Part shown: one piece after another, positions 33,509-43,397 of the stretch | Layout of the letters: the number at the start of each line of letters is the position of its first letter | How positions within the stretch are numbered: position 1 is the first letter of the stretch | Source: Symbiodinium natans | Lineage: Eukaryota > Sar > Dinophyceae > Suessiales > Symbiodiniaceae | Reading direction: 5' to 3' | NCBI GenBank assembly: GCA_905221605.1 | Contig: CAJNDS010002378.1 | Span: 221,001-285,000, forward strand | Length of the DNA stretch: 64,000 bases | The notes under the pieces: model-generated | Databases searched by the model: none | The model's input: the letters and a program-made list of their open reading frames with translations, nothing else | What the model was told of the DNA's origin: nothing | Position numbers and translations under genes: made by a program

Positions 33509-34183
33509 GCCAGCAACTGCACCTCGCTGCTCGGTTCCTGGACTGCCACTGTCAGGCGCAGCGATTTCTGCAGAGGTACGCTGCAGCTGTAGAGGACTTC
33601 ATGCCCTGGCATGCCCTGGTTACAGTGTCGACTTGGATGTGGTGTCGACTTGGTTCCTGCCACTAGAGCTGCTGCATGTGCTCATGTCTACTTGGAGTTG
33701 TTTTGGTTCAAGGGCTCTGCAGCCCAGACGGTGGCTGTGACGTAGGCAGCTGGTGCCATTGCCGCCAGAATGTGCTGCGGCTGCATGATTCTGTAATGGC
33801 GTGGTTCGACTTGTTTGTAGGCCTTGCGCGGGCCTTGTGCAGAACCGGTGTCTCCAGTGTCTTGCGTCAGGTTTGGCGGCCTCTCACGTTCCATGAGCCA
33901 GGGTGTGCCTGCTCCCGAGCATGACTTGCTTCACGGAGCTGTCTTATGCTGTCGATTCGCAGAACGTCCTACAATGGACAGAGCTCCAGCAGCGAGTAAC
34001 AGCCACTAGCAGCTAGCAGCATAGAAACAGCTGCGAGTAGTAGCTGCTTACTTTATATGCTTTCGGCGGGGCAGGAGGCATCGTTGAAAGCGTGCGTGTG
34101 TCTAGAACGTTTCACCGGCGAAAGTGACAGGAGGGGGGATGACATTGCACACCGTCGCTGAAGACCCCGAGCCACCAGAAAGA
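33509..34183. other. Presumed intron or intergenic
   Basis: Weakly protein-like frames (33337-33666, 33676-33924) but no recognised domain past about 33600. Confidence 0.35.
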
Positions 34184-34507
34184 AAGAAGGAAAGAACCAA
34201 AGAAAGACAAGAAAGAAGGAAAGAAGGAACGAAGGAAAGAAGGAGAGAAGGAAAGAAGGAAAGAAGGAAAGAAGGAAAGAAGGAAAGAAGGAAAGAAGGA
34301 AAGAAGGAAAGAAGGAAAGAAGGAAAGAAGGAAAGAAGGAAAGAAGGAAAGAAGGAAAGAAGGAAAGAAGGAAAGAAGGAAAGCAGGAAAGCAGGAAAGA
34401 AGGAAAGAAGGAAAGAAGGAAAGAAGGAAAGAAGGAAAGAAGGAAAGCAGGAAAGAAGGAAAGAAGGAAAGAAGGAAAGAAGGAAAGAAGGAAAGAAGGA
34501 AAGAAAG
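34184..34507 (+). repeat. (AAGGAAAG)n purine tract, ~320 bp
   Basis: About 40 tandem copies of an 8-bp AAGGAAAG unit with a few A-to-C changes. It is all purine on the + strand, like the AAG tract 4 kb upstream. Frames through it (Lys/Glu/Arg on +; Ser/Phe/Leu on -) are artefacts. Confidence 0.95.
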
Positions 34508-35659
34508 AAATTAATAGCTGCATACAGGAATAATGAAAGAAAGAAAGCAAGAACGACAGAAACAAACAGAAAACACACAGAAATGCAGAAAGAAAGACAT
34601 ACAGAAAGAATGAAAGACAGAAAGAAAGAGAGACATACATAAATAAAGAAAGAACGAAGAAAGAACAGGGCGAACAGAAAGACACAACGTGCTGGTTGGA
34701 TAGGATGTTTTCGGCAGCTGGTGCTGCCTTCGGTGGTCAAGTCACAGGCGTTCACCCAGGTCGCTTGGCATGGGGTTGGAGCTACGAAGACTGGTGAATG
34801 GGCGAATGGGGCATGACGGGACTTGAACAAGGTCCACGGCCTCTGGCCTCCATGTCATCAAATGTAATCAAACATTCTAGCTCATGATATCTGCCAAGGC
34901 GACGCGCTGCAAGCAATGTCGTCAGACAGGCCGCGCAACCTGCGTGGTGCATCACGCGCAAGAGTCCGTTTCGCCAGACTTCGCTGCTTAACGGTGACCA
35001 GCCGAGTTGAAGCTGCGCTTCGCAGGCTGTTCGCGCGCCCATGGCCGTGGAGGAGCGAGCGAAGATCCGAAGCACCCCAGTGTGAACGATTTAAACGATC
35101 CGAAGCTCTGCGGGAGGCATCGATGCCTCAAGCTTGGATGACGAAGCCCTTGCTGAGGCAGAGGGCAATGTTGAGAAAAGCCGTTTCAACTCGCTGGGTC
35201 ATACGAGCTCATGAACCTCATATCTGGGCATGATGCAAGTCTGGGCCTGGGCTCTCTGGGGTCATGGTGAGGCCTTTCAGCGTCCTGGGAGCATCGAGCA
35301 TGCAGCGGTTGGCGGCTCCACTGCTGATCCTCCGGCTTTGTGTTGGGTTGAGAGTTCGTGTGATGCGCCAGTGATTCAATCAGATTCAATCAGCCTGAAT
35401 CCCTCGTCGTGCTCAGGAAGCCAGCGATGCCTGTGCAGCCCATGCCACCAGTGGTGCCATCGGTGCCACCAATGGCCAGCAAGGCCGGACTTTTAAGTAG
35501 AGAAGCAGTCTGCGAAAATCGCTTCCTGCGCACCAAGCTCCCATGCAAGCTCCATGCAAGGCCATCCAGGAGACTTCGGCTGCAGAGACAGGCGCCAAGC
35601 GCCGCGGAAACGGCCTATATAAATTCAGTTCACTTCATCACAGCAATTCTCTCAGTAAA

Positions 35660-35701
<42 letters not shown>

Positions 35702-35745
35702 ACATGGTGCAGCACGTGTGGGATATTGTGGGATCTTGAGCTGAA
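34508..35745. other. Region 5' of the membrane-protein exons
   Basis: Some protein-like stretches (GGIDASSLDDEALAEAEGNV near 35110-35170; SMQRLAAPLLILRLCV near 35296-35345) may be earlier exons of the membrane-protein gene. Borders are not clear. A (CT)n run lies at 35661-35697. A tRNA-like scrap near 34807 was rejected. Confidence 0.35.
35661..35697. repeat. (CT)n microsatellite
   Basis: About 17 CT units with one early interruption. Confidence 0.9.
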
Positions 35746-36675
35746 GTGTCAGGGCTTGTGGACATGTGCAAGAAAGACTCCATGGTTTTTGAGGCGCGAG
35801 ACGTTTTATCGGTGTGCAAGGGTTCCTTGTCAAGCACCTTCCTGCAGATTGGCATCTCCTTCGTGGTGCTGCACTACCAATCCATCTTTATTGGCGTCAT
35901 GCGTTGCCTGTTTCAGGCCCGGCACCTTGGGGCCTTAGTGAACCCTTTTAGGCATCTGCTTGTGATCTCAGCTTGCAATCCAAAAGCTCAACATGCCCGT
36001 CCAGCAGGCTTTCCGCCCGTTGCTGATCCTCTTCATCTTCGGACAAATCATTAAGGCCTTCAGCGGGAGTTAGGCTAGGTTTTTCAAAGCCAGAGCTTTG
36101 CATATGTCGCCGAGTGACTGGAGGCAGTCTTCTTCATTGCGGGTGCGCCGATTTGGATGTCGTTCTATTCCATCTGGCTTTTCGAGGTCAGCTTACATCT
36201 GTGGAACGCATGATGGTGCATTAAGAGAATCGGCGCGTCGAATCGCTCGAATCACAGAAGCCTCCAGACCCTTTCTTACGCTCAGAGCGAAGAAACAAAT
36301 GAAGCCAGGAAACAGGGTGACACACGCGATATGTTGCAACAGTGTCGCAGCCATATCGCTTGCCCCCCCCGACAATGAAGCCGCCCCTGCCATGTTCTGC
36401 CCGCCACTGTTGAACCTTGTCATGAACTCTTGGCACTGACTCGAAGGTGACGTACGGGCTGGCTCAGTGTGCGATTTCCTTCATCTTCATCAGAAACTTG
36501 TCTGACATGTTGATATTCTCTGGAGCACTGGGCTGCCTTTCATCCGTGCTTTAGAGTCTGTAGAGGCTTCTTCTACAACAACCTCTCCTTTGCTCGCATG
36601 CGCCCAGCCTTGAGCCAGATGCTCCGAAATCAGAAGGCCGCGGTGCAGCATGTTGAGCTGATGCGAGACAAATAA
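35746..36675 (+). CDS. Multi-pass membrane protein, family unrecognised
   Basis: Several hydrophobic exons in order. The first (35746 to about 35910) reads FLQIGISFVVLHYQSIFIGV. The second (from 35972, after CAG) reads PVQQAFRPLLILFIFGQIIK. The third (36124-36186) reads AVFFIAGAPIWMSFYSIWLF. The fourth (from 36447) reads VTYGLAQCAISFIFIRNLSD then MLIFSGALGC. The fifth (36566-36675) reads FFYNNLSFARMRPALSQMLR and ends QHVELMRDK with TAA. The third and fourth join in phase 0 with AG acceptors and a GTCAGC donor, which supports real splicing. At least four membrane segments and a basic, probably cytosolic tail suggest a transporter or channel, but no signature motif is recognised. It lies on the same strand between pieces of the SNF2-like gene. 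Confidence 0.6.
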
Positions 36676-38251
36676 TCATGCATGATTCGCATGATGATGA
36701 TACACGATTTGCAAAGATGAGCTTTGCCAGGACAAGCTGGCGCGCGCGGCGCGCGCTCTGCTGTGAGGTCCATGGCAACGGGGGCACAGCAGTGGGATCC
36801 GTGCTGGGTAGTCTCTTGGGAGCTTGGGCAAACCTGGGGTCAGTGACGTAGCATCACGTAGCCTTGAGACTCCGCAGGGATCTATTAACAGGGAGCTGAG
36901 AGTTGCCAAGGTTTACTTTTGTGAGTCAAATGGCGTCGCAAACTGCGTTATTCTGCGCCTCGGAGCTCCAACCTCTTCCTACCCCCACGTCGAAGGTGAG
37001 AGGAAACGTGTGAGCGGAAGATAGAAGAACCATGAAGCTGTTTGCAGGAGAGGGTTGACGTGGTCTGGAGACCTATTTGAGCTGCTGAGCCTCGATGCAT
37101 ACATCAGCTTTTGACCGTTGGCTGAGAGGTATGCCCGCGCTTCAGGCAACACGCGATACAGGCTTCATCAATTTCTTATTGACGTCGGGGGATATCGGGG
37201 GGCACAGTACACGCAACTTGATCTCGGCACAAAGAGCACTCAAGAGCTGTCCAATGTTGTCCGGGGTCCGGTGCAACTCCAGGGCTTGACACCTGCAAGC
37301 GTAGGGCTCTCACAAACCCGTTTCCCTTCGTCTTCCTCGCACCGTCTTCCTTCCTTCAGAAAGTTCGCCCAGGGCGCCCCAATGATATCCAATGACATCC
37401 AATGATATGCAGGAGTTTGTCCGAGCGGGCCCCTCCTCATGCTACTGTGCTACTTCTCACGCAGTTCATGCTACCAGGGGATCACGCTATCGGCACTTCC
37501 CGATTCACGCTGCTCCGGTAGCTTCACGCTTCTTGCAGATTCATGCCGCCGTTCTTGGAGATTCCCACAACTCAATTTGGCGGATTCGCGCTACTGGGTG
37601 GTGTGATTCGCACGGCTCGAATTCACGAAGGCGCGCTTGTTCGGGAACGTTGATGCACGCCAGTCTTTTTGCAAAGTGCAACAGGCCGGAAACGTCGCGA
37701 AACTCTGAACTCATGGTCTCCTCACTTCACCTTTGCTTTCGTCCTTGTGCGTGTTTAGAAGCTAAGGAGAGGCACCACCCTGGAATGCAGACCTCAACTG
37801 AGACTGCAAAACAGAAGTCGAAATCTGGAGTGACACTAGACGATTGATTGCCTCTTTCCGACGCAGCGAGCTCGAAAAAGGCCTTACTTGCATGCGATTC
37901 GAATCCTTCGGTGCTGACGGCATTCGACACAAGAGGACGGTCAAGCAGAGTTTCTGCCTGCGAAGGAGACAGAGTCCACCGTCAAGTCGCCAGGAAAGGC
38001 GCGAGATCGCCAATTGTGGGATTCAGATGCATTTTGTATTGCTGTTGCATTGCGCGTCTTCGGTATCAGGTGTAGAGCTGCAGAGCTCCGGTTCCACCCT
38101 CATGCAAACTCGACTGGGGGTTGCTTATGGCTTCATATGGCTTCGTAGAGGGTTTCCACTTTGTGCCGAATGTGACCTCTGGGAGCTTGGCGTGGATTTT
38201 CTCTGGAAAGTTGGGGCTCAACAATGTATTTCGGGTTCGGGGTTTCACGGA
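36676..38251. other. Upstream of the glycosyltransferase gene
   Basis: One coding-like run (AERYARASGNTRYRLHQFLI, about 37118-37180, continuing VGGYRGAQYTQLDLG) could be an exon. A 12-16-bp repeat of GATTCACGCTnC type lies near 37460-37620. The large frame of the next gene is technically open from 37844, but that N-terminal part is compositionally poor. Confidence 0.35.
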
Positions 38252-39994
38252 ATGGCCTCGCGCGCCAGATCAGATCGCAGCAAGAGGCGGAAGCCCGCAC
38301 CCTGCACGGACACAGATACCGATTCGGTGCACGCGTGGCCGTTTCTTAGCCATCTCTGGCATGTCTCGGGCTCCTGGGGCTCGTGCGGCCTGCAGTCCGT
38401 CCTATCAGTCCCGTGGCCAGTGTGCAAGCGTGTCGCGTTGGCCTTCACACTGTTGGGAGTCAACGCCATGCTCTTCTGCTACAACATGAAGATGTTCCTT
38501 CCTGGCAACTTTCCTGACCGTCACAGCTTCAGGGTTGCTTCATATGCGACTTCTTTCACGAGAGATTCCGACGAACCTCCGCACGCATTGTCACCAGCCA
38601 TCTTGCGGCAGAAGCCAAGCATGCCAGGCCCATTGCCAAGTTGGACGGAGCCGCGAAAGCCAGCAGCTGGCCAGATTCTCTCAGGCACGTCAGGCACGGA
38701 TGCTGCAGATGTGGAAGATGCCATGACCCAGGCCGACCGACTGATGGCATATGCGCTGCTGCAGAATACCACGCAGATCGTTCGTTTCAGAACGCATGCT
38801 TGGACGATACCAACTCTTACTCTTGCAAAGGGTCAGGAGCTGCCTTACCCTGACAAGGTGAAGATCGTGAGCCGCACAGAAGGTGAGTACGCGGGTAATG
38901 AGAACGTCGTGTTCTTGTCACCGTGCAGTGCCCATTCTCTTCATTCTTTGGACATACCCTTTGGAGATTTCGTGTTGGAGAAGGCCGCCTTTTTAAGGAT
39001 GAACTGCTCAAAAAAGGAGCAATCTGCAAACTTGGCCTCAAGGCTCGTGGTGGTGTACATGAACCTAAGGGAGAGTGGCTATTTTGGCCACGCGATTGAC
39101 AACGTGCTACCGCGAGCCTTCGCGGTGGTAGAGGGTGCTCGGCGCGCTGGGCATCGGGTGTCACTGGTACTGCCGCCTCTGGGAAGACGCTCGATGAGTG
39201 AAAACACGAAGTTGCTCTGCAAGTTCCTGGGCCTCGAGTTGCTTCAACGGGTACCTTTGGAGCCACACCGGGTGGTTGGGGTCAGTGGAGTTGCTGCTTG
39301 GAGTCGAGAGCTCCGACAGGCCTTGCAGCAGGCCATCTGGAGGTCTCCGCTTTTGCAAGGCCTCCCCCCGGCAAAGTGCCCAGCGCCCTGGGCGCCAACG
39401 GCGCCTTCGACGACTTCGCCCTTGTTGAGGGCGAAGGCGTCGAGCACGTCCTTGAGCTCCGAGGCGGCCTTGGCCCTGTCCTTGTCACGCTGCGCCGCCT
39501 GCAGCCGCGCTCTGAAAGGCCACCCTGGCGTTTTCCTGGGCCGGCACGGGGGCACCCGGAATGCACGGCCGGTGGAGGGCGCCGAGCACTTGGAGAAGGC
39601 CTTCGAAAAGCGGCAGTTCCTCGTCTACGCAGACGCCGGCGCGGTGCCCTTGGCGGAGCTGGCGCGAAGGCTGTATGGCAGCTGCCGACTGGCGGGCTTC
39701 TCGGGGACCGCTATGGCAAACCTGGTTTTTTTGCCACCCAATGCCGCCGTGTTGGAGTTCAATTTGTATCGGCTCTATGCAAACTACTGGCAGTGGTCCC
39801 ACGCCCTGGGCATCTGCTACTGCCAGGTGATCGACAATTTCGATAGCACGAGCGTGAAACGCATTTCGAGGGAGGAGGCCGAGCTATGGGCCTACGAAGC
39901 TTTGGCCGAGAGCCCCAGCAGCCCTCCAGAAGCCATAGCTGCCATAGCGGACACCAGTGGACCGATGGCGGAAGAAAAAGTGCCATGTTCTTAG
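38252..39994 (+). CDS. GT61/DUF563-like glycosyltransferase, type II membrane
   Basis: A 580-codon open frame from ATG at 38252, apparently without introns. A basic Arg/Lys-rich head is followed by one membrane segment (VALAFTLLGVNAMLFCYNM, about residues 55-73), the layout of a Golgi type II enzyme. The lumenal part shows YFGHAIDNVLPRAFAVVEGA, matching the start of the GT61 fold (H-x3-DxLPR). Later come GVFLGRHGGTRNARPVEG, then LAELARRLYGSCRLAGFSGT and AMANLVFLPPNAAVLEFN, matching the GT61 signature (R-x-R-x-x-x-N, GxxGAxLxNxxFxxPxxxxxE). Members transfer sugars such as xylose or GlcNAc to glycans; the substrate here is unknown. A low-complexity Ala/Ser stretch sits mid-protein. The start was chosen because codon use and composition improve sharply there. 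The intronless state contrasts with its neighbours and may mean a retrocopy (inference). Confidence 0.7.
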   Translation: MASRARSDRSKRRKPAPCTDTDTDSVHAWPFLSHLWHVSGSWGSCGLQSVLSVPWPVCKRVALAFTLLGVNAMLFCYNMKMFLPGNFPDRHSFRVASYATSFTRDSDEPPHALSPAILRQKPSMPGPLPSWTEPRKPAAGQILSGTSGTDAADVEDAMTQADRLMAYALLQNTTQIVRFRTHAWTIPTLTLAKGQELPYPDKVKIVSRTEGEYAGNENVVFLSPCSAHSLHSLDIPFGDFVLEKAAFLRMNCSKKEQSANLASRLVVVYMNLRESGYFGHAIDNVLPRAFAVVEGARRAGHRVSLVLPPLGRRSMSENTKLLCKFLGLELLQRVPLEPHRVVGVSGVAAWSRELRQALQQAIWRSPLLQGLPPAKCPAPWAPTAPSTTSPLLRAKASSTSLSSEAALALSLSRCAACSRALKGHPGVFLGRHGGTRNARPVEGAEHLEKAFEKRQFLVYADAGAVPLAELARRLYGSCRLAGFSGTAMANLVFLPPNAAVLEFNLYRLYANYWQWSHALGICYCQVIDNFDSTSVKRISREEAELWAYEALAESPSSPPEAIAAIADTSGPMAEEKVPCS

Positions 39995-40428
39995 GTTTGA
40001 GATGTTCCTGGAGCTTCGTTATTCGATGCTATTCGGGCAGTCCCTGCTCTCACGCTGTTTTGCTGACAGGCTCAAGAGAATCGCTGCGATGCAAGTCGGG
40101 GCCTTGGCTCCCCGTTCTTGGCAGTGGCTCGTAAGCTCATAAGCTCTCAAACACTCATGGGCTCTCAAAGGCTCTGGACCCCTGCCCCCCCATCCCCCCC
40201 CCCCACTCCCCCCCGCAGTGCTTTCCACGGAAGTTGTCCATCGAACCTTGATTCTGCGCTGGGATTTTGTCTCCAGGCTACGCTGAAGAAATGCATCTGG
40301 TGCACTTCTCGGCCGGGGAACGCCTCGTGTACAGTTTTCGACGCCTGGAACAGTGACATGACGGCACCGAGACTGCCCTAGAAAGCAGCTAGGATTGGCG
40401 ACATGCATACTGAACCGTAAATCACGGG
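39995..40428. other. 3' flank of the glycosyltransferase gene
   Basis: A C-run at 40191-40214 precedes short frames without domains. Confidence 0.4.
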
Positions 40429-40463
40429 CTTAGGGTTTCGGGTTTAGGGTTTAGGGTTTAGGG
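40429..40463 (+). repeat. Interstitial TTTAGGG telomere-type repeats
   Basis: Three perfect TTTAGGG copies (40443-40463) preceded by two imperfect ones. They directly abut the dispersed repeat that follows. Confidence 0.9.
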
Positions 40464-40469
40464 ATCCTT

Positions 40470-40762
40470 TCGAGTCATGTGGTGAATGTTATGTTTTATT
40501 CCAACCTTCGGTGTGGGGTTGTTAGATTTTAAACTCAACTCTTCTCCTCGCCCGGAACTCTTCTCCTCGCCCGGAAGTCTTCTCCTCGCCCGGTCTACTC
40601 CTAGAGACACTGCCCAACGCCTGGAGTGCCTAACCCCAGAAACTCCCTGGAGTACAGACTCCTGGAGTGCCCAACCCCAGAGTCTCCCTGGAGTGCCCAA
40701 CCCAGAGACTCCCTGGAGTGCCCAATCCAAATCCCTAAGGTGGGGATGTTTCAAGTAAATTG
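40470..40762 (+). repeat. Telomere-associated dispersed repeat, copy B
   Basis: Order on the + strand: TTGTTAGATTTTAAACTCAA, three TCTTCTCCTCGCCCGG units, several CCTGGAGTGCCCAACCCCAG units, then GGTGGGGATGTTTCAAG and TATCAACG at about 40779. The same order is found inverted at 16.4-16.6 kb and partly at 57.7-57.95 kb. It ends just before the helicase lobe 2 exon. Confidence 0.75.
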
Positions 40763-40831
40763 CTGTTTGTTTTTTTATCAACGGTCGGGTTTTGGCGACA
40801 TGCTGTAAGGCTGTTGGCCGCAAAATACAAG

Positions 40832-42705
40832 TCTCAGCCCAAGAGCAAGAAGGCTGCTGCATTGACTGATGACCAGGCGCAAGATCAAGCCTCGTGTCAA
40901 GCTAAGCACAGGCCACTGCAGTTGGTTGAACTTGCACAGGCACGCGTGCTGCTGCAGCTTTGCAGCTGTGCGGATGAGACCGCTGCTTCCTTGAAGACTG
41001 ACTTGGACCATGAGGACTACGGCTGTGAAGTTGCGCGGCTACTCTTTGATCACGTCCTTTCTCATTGGAAGTCCAAGAGTGCAGACGCCGTGCTCGCCGA
41101 TGCGGCGCAGAAGGACTTTGAGCTGCGCCTCAGTGCTTTCAAGGCCTTGGGCACAAGCGTGCCGGGCTACGAGCGTGAGGTATTGCTTGCTTGTGCTCAC
41201 AGCAGCACGGAACAGCTCAAAATCCTGACAGAGCCGAGCATGCCGAGCTCTGTCCGCGAGCCAGTGGAAGCTCGGCTTCGCCGATTGGCGCAGGCGGCCG
41301 TGGAAGGCTTTGGGAAGGCAAAGGCTTCCAAGGCTGCCAAGGTCTCACCAGCTTGCAGGCCTTCGCCCTCTCAGGACCCGGAGTCCATGGAAGTCACCAG
41401 CGAGCACAGACCTACAAGAAGTGGCTGCGCAGATTGCAACCTGATTACGGACGAGGGGCGAGAAACACTTGGGCGGCTTCGTCTGGCATCTGGGCGCGCA
41501 CAAGCTGCTGAACGCAGGGCAGCGCAGCGCTTGCGGGTCGCGGGCGTCCTAGCCACTGCGCTGAAGCTCCCTGTTCCATCTGAACTTCAGGTGCACAAAG
41601 GTTGCATCGCTTGCAAGGAAGATGTTGGCAAGCTGCTGCTTTTTCCATGTGGCCATGCTGCTCATGCTGCTTGCACCAGCCGGGTTGATGGTCGTTGCCC
41701 GGAATGCCAGATCGCGATGGAGGAGGAGGAGGCCGTGTGCCTCAACTCCTTGCCGTCCTTGCCGTCTGTGTCACAGGGTCGACGCTGCAGGTTCAGTTCG
41801 AAGATCGCCGCTGTCATCATCGAGCTAAAGCGTATCATCAAACGAGATGGGCAAGCCGCACAATGCATGGTGTTTTCTCAATGGCCATCAGCTCTGGTGC
41901 AGTTGGAGGCTGCTCTCCTCGAAGAGGGCATGACACCCATGATGCCCCGAGAGGTTCAGCAACGCGAGTTGGGCACACGAGAGGAAGCTGACAAGAGAAT
42001 CCTCCTTTTAACGCCCGAGGCGTTGCAGAACCTTGGCAAGGCGACCGCTCTGCTCGCCCCTTTTTCTGTGCGCCATATCCTGCTGATGCATTCAATGCAC
42101 CCTCCGCATGCCTCATCCAAGCGCGACGAGTGGGAGAGGACCCATGCGTTCGAGCGCGTCAGTACGTGTAGGTCCCAGGTACTGGAAAGTAGTATCGTAG
42201 TATGTCTGAATACTGTGCTTGCTACTCTGCGCTGAGTCTGCTGAATCATCTGGAACCTGTCCTTGCAGGAGAATACTCAGCGCAGCCCGGATAGAGTCCT
42301 CTGCGGGCGTTGCTCCCGCAGTCATTCTTCATCGCTTTGCTGTCCGTGACACCGTGCGCCTCACATTGGTTGCACCATTCTTGCTTATCGCTTCAGTCGA
42401 TCTCTAACGTAGCTGCACAAAATCCAGCATCCGAACATGTTTGTCAGAGACGAGCCCACCCTGCGGTCAATTGTTAAAGTCTTGGCATGTCTTGGCTAGC
42501 TCTTCCGCCAATGGGTTTGAAGTTTGTGCCAGGTGGAAGAGGGCGTCGTGAAGCCTACAAACTGAGCTTGTTGCAAGTTGTTTCCCTTGCAGCCCGTTCG
42601 GTTTTGTTTCGCCGAATTTTGAGGCACGTGGCTGAGATCATACTTGAAAGAAGGACATATGTTAGCCATGGGAGAGGAAGGGAATTCGACCATGTGCCTC
42701 CATGA
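40832..42705 (+). CDS. SNF2-like protein: RING and helicase lobe 2
   Basis: The main exon runs from about 40832 (after CAAG) to 42165. After a helical region it carries a RING-H2 finger (about 41604-41717): CIACKEDVGKLLLFPCGHAA then HAACTSRVDGRCPEC, with all eight Cys/His ligands. SSKIAAVIIELKRIIK and CMVFSQWPSALVQLEAALLE follow, the start of helicase lobe 2 (motif IV). RILLLTPEALQNLGKATALL and VRHILLMHSMHPPHAS align with motif V, and THAFERV with motif VI (QAIGRV), where Gln and Gly are changed. A small exon (42269 to about 42352) reads GVAPAVILHRFAVRDTV, the usual lobe 2 end (VxVxRFxxxDTxE). A last exon (about 42641-42705) may read IILERRTYVSHGRG and stop. RING between the lobes defines the Rad5/SHPRH/Rad16 group, E3 ligases in post-replication repair. 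Confidence 0.7.
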
Positions 42706-43197
42706 GCGGACTACAGTGCTGGCACCGGTGTACAGCGCCAACACAGTGCTCATAAGAGAGCAAAGGGACCAAGCTGCAGGTGAGCTGCAATTGTGACCGC
42801 AATAAGCAACGTGTTTCGGCAGTGACTCAAAGTTCAGAGTTTCGCTCTCAGTCTCTGAGAGGCAGCGGCCTTGAAGGCAGAAGGTCGACTGGCCCGAACT
42901 CCGGCGGAGGCTGTAGATGTCTTCTACGGGGAGGCGCGCATGCCCCGATTCAGATTCTCAGAACCGCTGTGGGTGTTGTGACAACCTGCCATTTAGCACC
43001 ATTTTAAACCTCGTCCGTGTCCTGGGACGGTTCTGTAAAGAGCTGTAGAGCGTGAGTGAGAGAGGCGGCCTCGGCCTGGACGTACGAAGTCCGGTCTTCG
43101 ACGGAGGCGCCCCCCCCCCCCCCCCGCCCCCTGTGAGATGCAGTTTGCGCAGAGGGCAGCACACAGCCGACACAGCGTGTAAGCCACACGCTGGAAG
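42706..43197. other. 3' flank of the SNF2-like gene
   Basis: A possible coding run (LAMGEEGNSTMCLHERTTVL, about 42660-42720) overlaps the last exon in another frame. A C-run lies at 43111-43128. Confidence 0.35.
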
Positions 43198-43289
43198 GGG
43201 GGGGGGAAGTGGGGAAGTGGGGAAGTGGGGAAGTGGGGAAGTGGGGAAGTGGGGAAGTGGGGAAGTGGGGAAGTGGGGAAGTGGGGAAA
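43198..43289. repeat. Minisatellite, 8-bp GGGGAAGT x ~10
   Basis: About ten perfect tandem copies, flanked by longer G-runs on both sides. Apparent Gly/Lys/Trp and Pro/His/Phe translations are artefacts. Confidence 0.9.
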
Positions 43290-43317
43290 GGGGGGGGAGA
43301 CCGAGGGAACAACAAGA

Positions 43318-43397
43318 AAATCAGAAACTGGCCTGCGAATCAGAAACTGCGCATCAGAAACTGCACATCAGAAACTAGCTGCGAATCAGAAGCTCTG
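43318..43397 (+). repeat. CATCAGAAACTG-type repeat, copy 1
   Basis: Five or six units of (C/A)ATCAGAAACT spaced 12-18 bp, with GCGC, GCAC or TGCGA between them. The same motif returns at the right end of the window. Confidence 0.75.

Noticed and set aside
34053..34830. Three frames of 170-240 codons rich in Ser/Phe/Leu or Lys/Glu/Arg
   Set aside because: They are translations of the AAGGAAAG tandem repeat.
34807..34880. tRNA-like scrap on the minus strand (GGGGCATGACGGGACTTGAAC resembles a tRNA 3' end)
   Set aside because: The T-arm does not pair and no matching 5' acceptor half or D-arm was found at the right distance.
38100..38251. Possible relict of the dinoflagellate spliced leader before the glycosyltransferase start
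   Set aside because: Only GGGGCTCAA-like similarity was seen, too short to support a relict.
37844..38251. N-terminal extension of the glycosyltransferase frame
   Set aside because: It starts at a non-ATG codon and its composition is unlike the rest; the ATG at 38252 followed by a basic head and membrane segment is the better start.
43198..43289. Regular 8-bp repeats considered as a CRISPR-like array
   Set aside because: The units are directly adjacent without spacers; this is a minisatellite.
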